Shown here: positions 26,403 to 34,460 of the stretch, piece by piece
How positions within the stretch are numbered: position 1 is the first letter of the stretch
How the letters are laid out: every line of letters starts with the position of its first letter
Source of the DNA: Isosphaeraceae bacterium
Lineage (GTDB): Bacteria > Planctomycetota > Planctomycetia > Isosphaerales > Isosphaeraceae
Assembly (NCBI GenBank): GCA_021324445.1
Contig: JAJPJC010000050.1
Coordinates: 1-64,000 of the forward strand
Reading direction: 5' to 3'
Length of the DNA stretch: 64,000 nucleotides
The notes under the pieces: model-generated
The model's input: only the letters and a program-made list of their open reading frames with translations
The model's database searches: none
Told to the model about the DNA's origin: nothing
Position numbers and translations under genes: made by a program

Positions 26403-27716
26403 ATGTCTTCAGCGAGGTCGTCCGTCGAGAGCCCTACTCGCCATCGGCCGAGGACCATCGCGGTCATCGTCGTGCTGGTCCTGACGATCGCCGCTGGATG
26501 GTTCTGGTTGCGGGGCCGCCTCGCCGTGGAGCGCGAGGCGCGGTTGGCCCGCGGCGCCCTGGCGGCCGGGCGGCTCGAGGAGGCCGCCGAGGCGCTGGAG
26601 CGCTGGCTCCGTTCGGCTCCCCAATCGGGCGAGGCGCACTATCGCAAGGCGCGACTGGCCTGGGCCCGCAACGACCTGGCCACGCTGGACCGGGAGCTGG
26701 CCCGCGCGCGGGCGCTGGGCTATCCCCGGGAGCCGTTGGCCCGGCTGCGGGGACTGGCCCTGGCCCGCACCAATCAGGCGTCCCAGGCCGAGCCGCTGCT
26801 GCGTCAGGCGTTCGAGGCGTCCCCCACGGCCGATCCCGAGGTCGCCGAGGCCCTGGCTCGCCTCTACCTGGGGACGTTCCGGCTGGCCGCGGCCGCCTCG
26901 GTCCTCGACCGCTGGATCCGCGACGCGCCCGACGACGCCCGACCGTACCTCTTGCGCACCGAGATCGACAGCCGCCGGGCGGTCGAGCCGGAGGTCCTCA
27001 TCGCCGGGTATCACGCCGCGCTCCAGCGCGATCCGAACCTGGACCAGGCGCGGCTGGGCCTGGCCGACCAGCTCCGGGCTGCCCACCGCAATGCCGAGGC
27101 GAGCACCGAGTATGCCGCTTACCTCGCGCGCAAGCCCGCGGATCCGATCGGCTACCTGGGCGCCGGGCAGAATGCCCTGGAGATGGGCGACGTGGCGGAG
27201 GCCGGCCGCCTGCTCGATCGTGCCCTGGCGCTGGCGCCGCGCGATGCCGTGGCGCTGGCCGCCCGCGCGACGATCGAGCTCAACCAGGGTCGTTATGAAG
27301 CCGCCCTCGACTATTTCGATCGGGCGGTCCAGTCCGACCCCTTCGACGCCGCCAACCGTTATCAGCGCATGCTGCTCTTTCTCCGGCTGGGAAAGAAGGC
27401 CCAGGCCGACGCCGAGCTCCAGGCCGTGGAGCGAATCCGCAAGGAGCAGGCGGAGTTCGGCCGGATCAGCCGCGAGCTGCACCGCTCCCCGGAGGACCCG
27501 AAGCTCCGCAGCGCCGCGGCGCGTTGGCTGATGGATCATGGTCATGAAGACGAGGCCGTCGAGTGGGCGAGCCTGGTCCTCCGCGCCGATCCCGCCCATC
27601 CGGGAATGAATCGCCTGCTCGCCGATCATTACCGCAAGAAAGGCCAGCTCGGCCTGGCCAACTTCTACCAAGCCCAGGCCGGCCCGCCCCCGGACCACCC
27701 CGCCACGGCTCCATGA
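26403..27716 (+). CDS. TPR-repeat membrane-anchored protein
   Basis: A 437-residue protein: membrane helix at about 18-34 (TIAVIVVLVLTIAAGWFW), then TPRs, including GALAAGRLEEAAEALERWLR, EMGDVAEAGRLLDRALALAP and NQGRYEAALDYFDRAVQSDP. It is divergent from the other two TPR genes, with a shared upstream region of about 290 bases. ATG 26403 is chosen because the hydrophobic segment sits at a normal distance and GAGGAGG lies upstream; the frame stays open to 26244. Helical-repeat scaffold; specific role unknown. Confidence 0.8.
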   Translation: MSSARSSVESPTRHRPRTIAVIVVLVLTIAAGWFWLRGRLAVEREARLARGALAAGRLEEAAEALERWLRSAPQSGEAHYRKARLAWARNDLATLDRELARARALGYPREPLARLRGLALARTNQASQAEPLLRQAFEASPTADPEVAEALARLYLGTFRLAAAASVLDRWIRDAPDDARPYLLRTEIDSRRAVEPEVLIAGYHAALQRDPNLDQARLGLADQLRAAHRNAEASTEYAAYLARKPADPIGYLGAGQNALEMGDVAEAGRLLDRALALAPRDAVALAARATIELNQGRYEAALDYFDRAVQSDPFDAANRYQRMLLFLRLGKKAQADAELQAVERIRKEQAEFGRISRELHRSPEDPKLRSAAARWLMDHGHEDEAVEWASLVLRADPAHPGMNRLLADHYRKKGQLGLANFYQAQAGPPPDHPATAP

Positions 27717-27950
27717 GGGTGGTCCGAGGAATCATCACCATGCCCAGCTTCCAAGCGGTTCGCACTCCGCCTGAACTGCGCGAACAACCCCCTTGCAACG
27801 GTGCTGAGGCGCGATCTAAGCTCCACATCGCGAGTCACCCGAGAGCCCTGCGAGGCCGGGCCAGAGGATCGTGTCGTGCGGCCTGATGGCGGCGCCGGCG
27901 GGCGCCACGCCCGCGATTGCGCGGCCCCGCGACGGCAGCGAGGTGTCGCG

Positions 27951-28337
27951 ATGAATTCGCCCCACCCGGATGAGACCACGACCGTCGTGGTCCTGCGGTT
28001 CGACCAGGGGCAAGTCGTCGAGATTCATGAGCTGGTCCGTCGCCATTGGGCACGGATGCTCGCCCTGGCAAAGGCGTTCCGCCGCCGGCACCGCGGCCGC
28101 GAGGTGGACTACGCGGACGACGATGCCGCCAACGATGCCGCCTTCGCGCTGGGCGAGCAAGCGAAAGCCGGGCGGCTCGCGTCGATCGGGGACGAGATCC
28201 GCTTGTGGCGGCGATCCGCATCGATCCTGGAACGGACGGTCCTGCTGGCGAAGCATCGCACGATGCGGCGCAGGCGTGGGGGCGCGGGTGTGCACCGGGC
28301 CGGTCTGAAAGCTCCCCTGGTCAAAGAGTGGCAGTAA
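27951..28337 (+). pseudogene. Truncated ECF-type sigma factor (region 2 only)
   Basis: A 128-codon frame from ATG 27951 (GCGAGG upstream). The part VHELVRRHWARMLALAKAF-like (the sequence reads IHELVRRHWARMLALAKA), DDDAANDAAFALGEQAKAGR and SIGDEIRLWRRSASILERTV resembles region 2 of the short ECF sigma factors abundant in planctomycetes. After MRRRRGGAG the resemblance ends. The region 4 helix-turn-helix is absent, and the last codons come from sequence that, read on the other strand, looks like the start of a transposase. It is therefore probably a 3'-truncated, non-functional sigma gene. Confidence 0.55.
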
Positions 28338-28403
28338 TTTGTCGAGGTACTTGAGTCCCTGGAGTTTATGTCCAGGAATCGGCTTGTCGGATGGCTCCGC
28401 CAC
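28318..28403 (-). mobile_element. Remnant of an IS transposase 5' end
   Basis: Read leftwards from GTG 28403 the sequence gives MAEPSDKPIPGHKLQGLKYL then DKLLPLFDQ, which resembles the N-terminus of IS4-like transposases that I recall from planctomycetes (GHKLQGxKYL...LLPLL). It stops at the border with the ECF sigma fragment. No terminal inverted repeats or remaining transposase were found. The identification is from memory of a short motif. Confidence 0.4.
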
Positions 28404-28559
28404 GAGACGTCTCCGCCAGAATGGCAGTCACTTTGTCTGGCAGAGCAAATCGCGCAAATCTTGTGCCGAACAGGCGTGCGATGTCCTCCTTTTTTCCATT
28501 CGGATCGACCGGCAGGTGAGGACGATGAGCGGCCGTGAAGGATCTCGACCAGTCGATTC

Positions 28560-29843
28560 TCATCCCATCACGGTCGGCAGGACGTAGGGTCCCTTGGGGA
28601 TGACGGCGACCTGGGCGCCGGGTCCATAGTCGGCGATCGACTCGGCCAGCGCCGACTCCACGCTCGAGGCCGGCTCGACGAAGCACGCGGAGAGGACATC
28701 CGCAGGCAGCCCGTCCGAGACGAGCTTGACTCGCGCCTTGCGCCGAACCTTGGCCAGCTCCTCGACCTGCCACTGGTCCATCACGAAGTAATCCTTCCCC
28801 AGGATCCGCTCCATGAACACTTCGAGCGAGGGATGGTCCCGCAGCGCCGACTGGAACTCGGGACTGCCCAATCCCTCCGTCAGGCTGGCGGCCAGGATGA
28901 TCGTCCCACCCTGCTTGACGATCGGCAGGCAGCCGGTCAGTCCCTTCACCGCCTGGTAGAACGTGGTGTCCAGGGGATATCCCGCCGAGCTGGTCACCAC
29001 GATCTCGACCGGCCGCCGGACCGCCGCGCGGCAGATCCCATCCATGAAGCGGACCCCCTCCAGGAAGGCCAGCTCCATGTCGCCGGCCACGACCGAGGTG
29101 ACCTGCCGGCGGCTGTCGAGCGTGACGTTGACGATGAAGTCGCAGCCGGCCATGCGGGCGATCTGGGTGTTCTCCTCGTGGACCGGGTTGCCTTCGAGAA
29201 TCCCACAGTCGGCGTTGGGGTGCTCCAGCAGTTCGGGCCCGTGCCAGCGCCGGACCGTTTCCAGCGCGGCGACCCCCGGGCAGATCAGCTTGCGGCCTCC
29301 GGAATAGCCGGCCATCAGGTGGGGCTCGATCAACCCGGTGGCGATCTTCAGGTCGGCCCGGACGTACCGGCTGTCGATCCAGCCCGGGATGCCGCGCGCC
29401 GTGGTCCCGACCAGCGTGTGCTCCTGCAAGCGGGTGCCATGGTGGTCCTCGACGCGATAGCCGGCGACGATCTCCGCGCCGAGCATCTCCTCCTTCTCGG
29501 CGGGCGTGCTGGGCCGGTGCAGCCCGGTGGCGATCAGGAGCAAGGTTCGCTCCCGGGGGACGCCCGCCTCGTGCAGGACCTTCAACAGGGGCCGGAGGAT
29601 CGTCCGATTGGGGACCGGCCGCGTGATATCGCAGATCAAGATGCAGGCGTCGCTCCGCCCCTGGGCGATCTGCCGCAGCGCGGGCGCGCCGATGGGCGAC
29701 TCGATCGCGGCCGCAACGGCCTGCTCGGGGTGCTCCAGCGCCGGCACGTCGCGGATCGCCAGCGGACCCACCACCCGATCCGCCGGCAGCTCCACGGTCA
29801 AGCCGGTCCGGCCGTAATCCAGCGTCACTGTCAAGGTCTTCAT
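28560..29843 (-). CDS. larA: LarA-family nickel-pincer racemase/epimerase
   Basis: A 427-residue LarA (DUF2088) protein. Lactate racemase LarA uses a nickel-pincer nucleotide; its key residues in Lactobacillus are H108, H174, K184 and H200. Here H109 (ATGLHRP), H175 ([12 protein letters not shown]), K185 (GGRKLICPG) and H201 ([11 protein letters not shown]) sit exactly one position later, so the active site is intact. Many LarA homologues act on other 2-hydroxy acids, so the substrate is open. The start overlaps the stop of the upstream DUF1080 gene by four bases (ATGA). LarB, LarC and LarE, needed for cofactor synthesis, are not in the window. Confidence 0.88.
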   Translation of the reverse strand: MKTLTVTLDYGRTGLTVELPADRVVGPLAIRDVPALEHPEQAVAAAIESPIGAPALRQIAQGRSDACILICDITRPVPNRTILRPLLKVLHEAGVPRERTLLLIATGLHRPSTPAEKEEMLGAEIVAGYRVEDHHGTRLQEHTLVGTTARGIPGWIDSRYVRADLKIATGLIEPHLMAGYSGGRKLICPGVAALETVRRWHGPELLEHPNADCGILEGNPVHEENTQIARMAGCDFIVNVTLDSRRQVTSVVAGDMELAFLEGVRFMDGICRAAVRRPVEIVVTSSAGYPLDTTFYQAVKGLTGCLPIVKQGGTIILAASLTEGLGSPEFQSALRDHPSLEVFMERILGKDYFVMDQWQVEELAKVRRKARVKLVSDGLPADVLSACFVEPASSVESALAESIADYGPGAQVAVIPKGPYVLPTVMG

Positions 29844-30721
29844 CGCGCGGTTGATCCTCTCGTGGTTTCCTGCAAAGGTCGGATCAGAAGGTTCCGGTAG
29901 GCCACCGGTCCATGGTCGCCCTGGAGGAGGATAGGGCCGGGGCGGTCGGGGCCATCGAGCCCGGAGCGCGTGCCCCCCTCGCCGAAGTAACCGAGGTAGC
30001 GGCCGTTCTCCTCCCGCAGTTTGACGCGCAAGGCTGCCGGCTTGTGCGCATTTTCATGGTTGAGCCGTTCGAACGCCTCGCGGTCGGTCTCGCCATGGCG
30101 GATGTCGTAATCCTGGTACACGGGCTTGCCATTCCAGACCAGGGTCAGCTTCTTCCCCTGGAACGTGATGTCGAACGACTGCCAATGCCCCGGCGGCTTG
30201 GCGAGGTTCTCGCGGGGGAAGGCCCGCTCGTAGAGGGCGCCACAGTCATGAACGCCGAGCTTCGGCTTGCCGTAACTGTCGAAGACCTGGATTTCGAACA
30301 GCCCGCGGTTGTAGACTCCGGAGTTGCTCCCCTTGGGGACGTTGAACTCGAGGTGGAGCTGGTAGTCGGAGAAGGTCTCGGTCGTCAGGAGGTCGGAGCC
30401 GCGTCCATCCTCGCCGCAGAGCAGGACGGCGCCCGGCGACCCACCCTGACCAATCGGCAGCAGCCGAGCAGGGTCCGCCGGGTCGAGCCGGACCTGGTCG
30501 CAAACCACCCAGACCTTCTTGGCGCGGGGATTGCGGTACGTCCAGCCGGACAAGTCCTTGCCGTTGAACAACGGCTTCCAGCCGTCTTCGGGCCGGAACC
30601 GTCCTGCGGACGCGTTCTCTTGCAGCGGTTCCCTCCCCGCCGCGGGCATGCTCACCAGCACCGTCCAGGCCAGAGTCACGATGATCAGGACGTGGATCGA
30701 AGGTCGAGCCGGAATCCTCAT
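29840..30721 (-). CDS. DUF1080 (3-keto-disaccharide hydrolase-like) secreted protein
   Basis: A 293-residue exported protein: signal peptide at about 5-28 ([20 protein letters not shown]), then the DUF1080 jelly-roll, recognised by [35 protein letters not shown] and [14 protein letters not shown]. The family is a concanavalin-like fold; some members hydrolyse 3-keto-glycosides. Start 30721 is preferred (GGAGCG upstream). The frame remains open further out but the signal peptide would then be internal. Its last four bases overlap the larA start, so the two are coupled, suggesting a shared sugar or hydroxy-acid pathway. Confidence 0.85.
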   Translation of the reverse strand: MRIPARPSIHVLIIVTLAWTVLVSMPAAGREPLQENASAGRFRPEDGWKPLFNGKDLSGWTYRNPRAKKVWVVCDQVRLDPADPARLLPIGQGGSPGAVLLCGEDGRGSDLLTTETFSDYQLHLEFNVPKGSNSGVYNRGLFEIQVFDSYGKPKLGVHDCGALYERAFPRENLAKPPGHWQSFDITFQGKKLTLVWNGKPVYQDYDIRHGETDREAFERLNHENAHKPAALRVKLREENGRYLGYFGEGGTRSGLDGPDRPGPILLQGDHGPVAYRNLLIRPLQETTRGSTAR

Positions 30722-30934
30722 GGAAGGAACGCTCCAGGATGGCGCAGGGAATGCAGGCGAATCCGGGGAAGGGAATGGACCGCGCACAATCTCCCCGTTG
30801 TTTCAGAGTAGCAACTTCGCGTCGCATTGTCCCGAGGGTCCCGGTGACGAAGTCGGCCGGATCGTCGGCGGCTCCCAGCGTCGGAGGCCCCGAATGACCA
30901 AGGTTTGCGACCGGACCACCCAGGAGAGACGACC

Positions 30935-31225
30935 ATGACCAGCCCGAGTCCGAATCGCCGTGGATTCCTCCAGGCCACCGCCGCCGGGTTCGCGGCGGCC
31001 TCGATTCCCGAGTCGGCCGAGGCCCAGCGGCTCGGCCGCCAGCCGATCAACGCCGGCGGCATCCCGCTGCGCCCGCTGGGCAAGACCGGCCAGATGGTCA
31101 GCCTGCTCTGCCTCGGCGGCCACGCCAGCACCAACCCCCAGAAACTTTCCGAGAAGCAGAGCCTCCGGCTCATCCAGCGGGCCGTCGATGAGGGGATCAC
31201 CTTCCTGGACAACTGCTGGGACTAC
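30935..31225 (+). CDS. Tat-exported aldo/keto reductase, exon 1
   Basis: The first 97 codons of an aldo/keto reductase. A twin-arginine signal (NRRGFLQATAAGFAAAS) comes first, then the barrel start IPLRPLGKTGQMVSLLCLGG and the catalytic segment TFLDNCWDY, giving D92 and Y97 of the tetrad. The gene is cut right after the Tyr codon by a group II intron beginning GTGCG at 31226; without splicing the frame ends six codons later. Joined to exon 2 (33680-34426) it encodes a complete 345-residue enzyme. AGGAGA lies 8 bases before ATG 30935. It is probably a secreted or periplasmic NAD(P)H-dependent oxidoreductase. Confidence 0.85.
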
Positions 31226-31763
31226 GTGCGCCGCTTTGCGGCTTGAGTTGATCCCCGAGCAACTCGGGAAGGGTTGAGCGTGATACCCTTGGGCCACCGG
31301 ACCTACCTGAAGGCGAAAGCTAGAGGGGAAAGCAGCATGTTCGGAAAGGCTGGATACAGCGAAACCACCAAGCTGTATGCCGGTCGAGGCCCGGACGGTA
31401 TGGTGAATGCTACACTGCATGAACCCAAGTATCCACACTCGAAACAGCAGGGCTTGGACACGGTGGTTGACGTCCAAGAGCTTCCGAGACATCCAGCAGA
31501 GGATGAAGGCTGGCAAGGGGATGGCTTGGTAGTCGCCATTCCTAACACGCTCCGAGGAAGCTGGGTTGCAACAGGCAACCTCAAGGATACGAAATGGGCA
31601 CCTACAGCCGTCCTGAACGTCACTCAAGCACGAAATGCGGGATCGCCTACGGGGCGAGAGCCCTATGGCGACGGAGCCTCCGTAGTAGTCGGAGCCAGGG
31701 AAAGCCTGGTACATGGCGAAGGGAGGCAGGTGAGTCGGGTGGGAGCCTGTGGAGGTACGTGTG

Positions 31764-33641
31764 ATGCGTAACGCCGACACGGTGCTGACCATCCATCAGG
31801 ATCGAGGGTCCAGGGGTCTCCCCCTGGAGCGTGTCTACAAGCATCTGTTCGACCCGGAGTTCTTCCTTCGTGCCTACGGTAAGATTTACCGGAATGCCGG
31901 AGCGATGACGAAGGGGTCCACCTCCGAAACGGTGGATAGTATGAGCCTCCAGAAGATCCACGACATCATCGCCCTGCTCCGACAGGAACGGTATGTCTGG
32001 ACGCCGGTTCGCCGGACGGAAATTCCGAAAGCGAACGGGAAGATGCGACCGCTCGGAATTCCTACATGGAGCGACAAGCTCGTGCAGGAAGCCTTGCGGA
32101 CGCTCCTGGAACCCTACTACGAACAGCGGTTCAGCGACCACTCGCACGGCTTTCGACCAAACAGAGGACCACACACGGCCCTCCAGGAGGTCCGCAAGAC
32201 GTGGAAGGGGACGGCCTGGTTCATCGAAGGTGATATCAAAGGATGCTTCGACAATATCGACCATTCGGTCTTATTGGAGATTATCCAGCGAGACATCCAC
32301 GATGGCCGGCTCATTCGGCTGATCGACGGCCTGCTCAAGGCTGGGTACATGGAGGACTGGAAGCGGCGAGATACCTTCAGCGGAACTCCGCAGGGTGGTA
32401 TCATCAGCCCACTCCTGTCCAATATCTACCTGAACGACCTTGATCGGTTTGTCGAGGACACGCTCATCCCGGCGTATACGAAAGGGGCGTCACGACGGAC
32501 CAATCCGGCATACAATCGGATCAACAACGAGTTGCAACGGGCACGCAAGGCGAACGATGTCGAAGCCATCGGACGACTGAAGCGAGCCATGTACAACACG
32601 ATGTCCATGGACTCGATGGACCCGGATTACCGCCGCTTACGCTACGTTCGATACGCCGACGACTTTCTCTTGGGATTCGCTGGTCCAAAGAAGGAGGCTG
32701 AGGCCATTCGAGATCGACTCTCGGAGTTCTTGAACGAAAAGCTCAAGCTCCAGTTGTCGATCGAAAAGACCCTCATCACCCATGCGGTCGATGAGAAGGC
32801 CAAGTTCCTGGGCTACGAGATCACAGTGTCGAGGGCGAACACCCTCATCACCAAAGACGGGAGACGACGGTCAAACGGGTGCATCGCACTTCTGATGCCC
32901 CGACCGACCATCGCTAAAGTCCTCGGTCGTTACAGCAGTGGAGGCCAGATTCTCCATCGCCCGGAACTGGAACCAGATGATGATTACACGATCATCATGC
33001 GATACCAATCTGTGCTCCAGGGAATCTACAACTACCACTGCATGGCAACCAACGTTGCCAGACGTATGGCCCACATCAAGCACATCCTGGAAATCTCTCT
33101 GACTAAGACGCTTGCTCACAAGCATCGCATCAGCGTCACGGAGGTCTACAGGAAATACAGGTTTATCGATCGAGTCGATAACCGTATGTCGCTTAGGGTC
33201 ATCGTGCAACGACCGAACAAAGATCCGCTCCTGGCGATCTTTGGAGGATTCCCGCTTGAGAGAAAGCCGGACGGGTTGGGAGGCAAGGATTTCGACTTCG
33301 ACGCATCATGGTTCCAAGCAGGCAACAACCGCTCTGAGATCGTCCAAAGGATGCTAGCTGAAAAATGCGAGCTATGCGGTGCCGAAGGCCCTGTCCAGAT
33401 GCACCATGTTCGCAAGCTAGCTGATCTGGATCGAGCAGGACGGGCTACGAAAGCTACTTGGGCAAAGATCATGATCGCTCGAAAGCGAAAGTCCCTGGCG
33501 GTCTGTACGGATTGTCACAAAGACATCCATGCCGGTCGCTACGATAGACCATCACCTGCGAAGCTCACTGGAGAGCCGGGTGCGGTGAAAGTCGCAAGCC
33601 CGGTTCGGGGAGGGGCGATTGGAAAAGGAGCCGTAAGATGA
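31764..33641 (+). CDS. ltrA: Group II intron reverse transcriptase/maturase with HNH domain
   Basis: A 625-residue intron-encoded protein. Reverse transcriptase blocks are clear: NGKMRPLGIPTWSDKLVQEA, FIEGDIKGCFDNIDH, GTPQGGIISPLLSN and the catalytic YADD (297-300, RYVRYADDFLLGF). The maturase/X region follows, and the C-terminus has an HNH endonuclease (CELCGAEGPVQMHHVRKLAD, then CTDCHKDIHAG). It aids splicing and drives retrohoming. GGAGG lies upstream of ATG 31764. Unusually, the frame does not stop before domain V: codons run through it (TGEPGAVKVASPVRGGAI) and end inside domain VI at 33641. Confidence 0.93.
   Translation: MRNADTVLTIHQDRGSRGLPLERVYKHLFDPEFFLRAYGKIYRNAGAMTKGSTSETVDSMSLQKIHDIIALLRQERYVWTPVRRTEIPKANGKMRPLGIPTWSDKLVQEALRTLLEPYYEQRFSDHSHGFRPNRGPHTALQEVRKTWKGTAWFIEGDIKGCFDNIDHSVLLEIIQRDIHDGRLIRLIDGLLKAGYMEDWKRRDTFSGTPQGGIISPLLSNIYLNDLDRFVEDTLIPAYTKGASRRTNPAYNRINNELQRARKANDVEAIGRLKRAMYNTMSMDSMDPDYRRLRYVRYADDFLLGFAGPKKEAEAIRDRLSEFLNEKLKLQLSIEKTLITHAVDEKAKFLGYEITVSRANTLITKDGRRRSNGCIALLMPRPTIAKVLGRYSSGGQILHRPELEPDDDYTIIMRYQSVLQGIYNYHCMATNVARRMAHIKHILEISLTKTLAHKHRISVTEVYRKYRFIDRVDNRMSLRVIVQRPNKDPLLAIFGGFPLERKPDGLGGKDFDFDASWFQAGNNRSEIVQRMLAEKCELCGAEGPVQMHHVRKLADLDRAGRATKATWAKIMIARKRKSLAVCTDCHKDIHAGRYDRPSPAKLTGEPGAVKVASPVRGGAIGKGAVR
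33573..33606 (+). ncRNA. Group II intron domain V
   Basis: A 34-base hairpin with the conserved GAAA tetraloop (GCGGTGAAAGTCGC) and flanking GAGCCGGG/CCCGGTTC stem. It is the catalytic core of the intron ribozyme, and both stem halves are intact. Confidence 0.9.
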
Positions 33642-33679
33642 CAACCATCTACGGCCACCTCGCTGGTCGCCTACTCTAC

Positions 33680-34426
33680 CACAACGGCCTCGCCGAGGAG
33701 CGGATGGGGAAAGCCCTGGCCGAGGGCGGACGCCGCGACAAGGTCTTCCTCATGACCAAGGTCTGCGGCCGGACCGCCAAGGAGGCCCAGACCGACCTCG
33801 AGGACAGCCTCCGCAGGCTCAAGACCGATCGCATCGATCTGTGGCAATTTCACGAAATCGTTTACGATAATGACCCCGACTGGATCTTCGCCCCGGACGG
33901 AGCCTTCCAGACTGGGCTGAAGGCGCTGAGGGAGGGGAAGGTCCGCTACCTGGGCTTCACCGGGCACAAGGATCCGATCATCCATCTGAAGATGCTGAGC
34001 ATGCCCTACGAGTGGGCCAGCGTGCAGATGCCGCTCAACGTGATGGACGTCCACTACCGGAGCTTCCAGCGGAACGTCCTGCCGGTCTTGCTCCAGCGCA
34101 ACATCGGCGTCCTGGCGATGAAGAGCCTGGGGGGCACCGGCGTGATCGTGAAGGAGGCGGGAATCCCCGTCGCGGATGCGCTGCGCTACGTGCTCTCCTT
34201 GCCGATCTCGACCCTGGTCTCGGGCATCGATTCGGAGACGGTGCTCGAGCAGAACCTGAAGATCGTGCGCGAGTTCCGGCCGATGACTCCCCCGGAGCGG
34301 GCCGCCCTGGAGGGCCGGACGCTGGCGATGGCCGGCGATGGCCGGTACGAGCTGTTCAAGTCGTCGAAGCTGTTCGACGGCCCGGTCCATCGCCGGCAGC
34401 ACGGGTTCTCGACTCAAGTGGGGTGA
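33680..34426 (+). CDS. Aldo/keto reductase, exon 2
   Basis: The remaining 248 codons of the split reductase, resuming at CACAACGGC (His-Asn-Gly) after the intron. Counting from the spliced start, K124 (VFLMTKVCG) and H155 (DLWQFHE) complete the catalytic tetrad with D92 and Y97 of exon 1. The rest is normal: GKVRYLGFTGHKDP, VMDVHYRSF, NIGVLAMKSLGG and GIDSETVLEQNL. An ATG at 33638 opens the same frame but its first 14 codons are intron sequence. Because all catalytic residues and the frame are preserved across the junction, the gene should work if the intron splices. Confidence 0.87.
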   Translation, partial: HNGLAEERMGKALAEGGRRDKVFLMTKVCGRTAKEAQTDLEDSLRRLKTDRIDLWQFHEIVYDNDPDWIFAPDGAFQTGLKALREGKVRYLGFTGHKDPIIHLKMLSMPYEWASVQMPLNVMDVHYRSFQRNVLPVLLQRNIGVLAMKSLGGTGVIVKEAGIPVADALRYVLSLPISTLVSGIDSETVLEQNLKIVREFRPMTPPERAALEGRTLAMAGDGRYELFKSSKLFDGPVHRRQHGFSTQVG

Positions 34427-34460
34427 GCCGAGCGTGATCCGCACGCCGCGACGGTGATCC

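Larger units (their letters stand above)
31226..33679 (+). mobile_element. Group II intron (complete, about 2.45 kb)
   Basis: The 5' end is GTGCGCC, the bacterial group II start. Domain V is the 34-base hairpin at 33573-33606, beginning GAGCCGGGTGCGGTGAAAGT and closing with CCGGTTC. Domain VI follows (33607-33679): GGAGGGGCGA pairs with TCGCCTACTCT, leaving a single bulged A at 33673, seven bases before the 3' end, which is the expected branch point. The intron ends in AC, the usual AY. A possible EBS1, GTAGTC at 31685-31690, complements the last six exon bases GACTAC (31220-31225). G+C is visibly lower than in the host genes, consistent with recent arrival. Confidence 0.9.

Noticed and set aside
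24782-27298. 838-codon plus-strand frame across two TPR genes
   Set aside because: It lies antisense to one TPR gene and out of frame with another; both real frames show clear repeats and membrane helices.
33638-33679. ATG at 33638 as start of the second reductase fragment
   Set aside because: These 14 codons are intron domain VI; homology to aldo/keto reductases begins at 33680.
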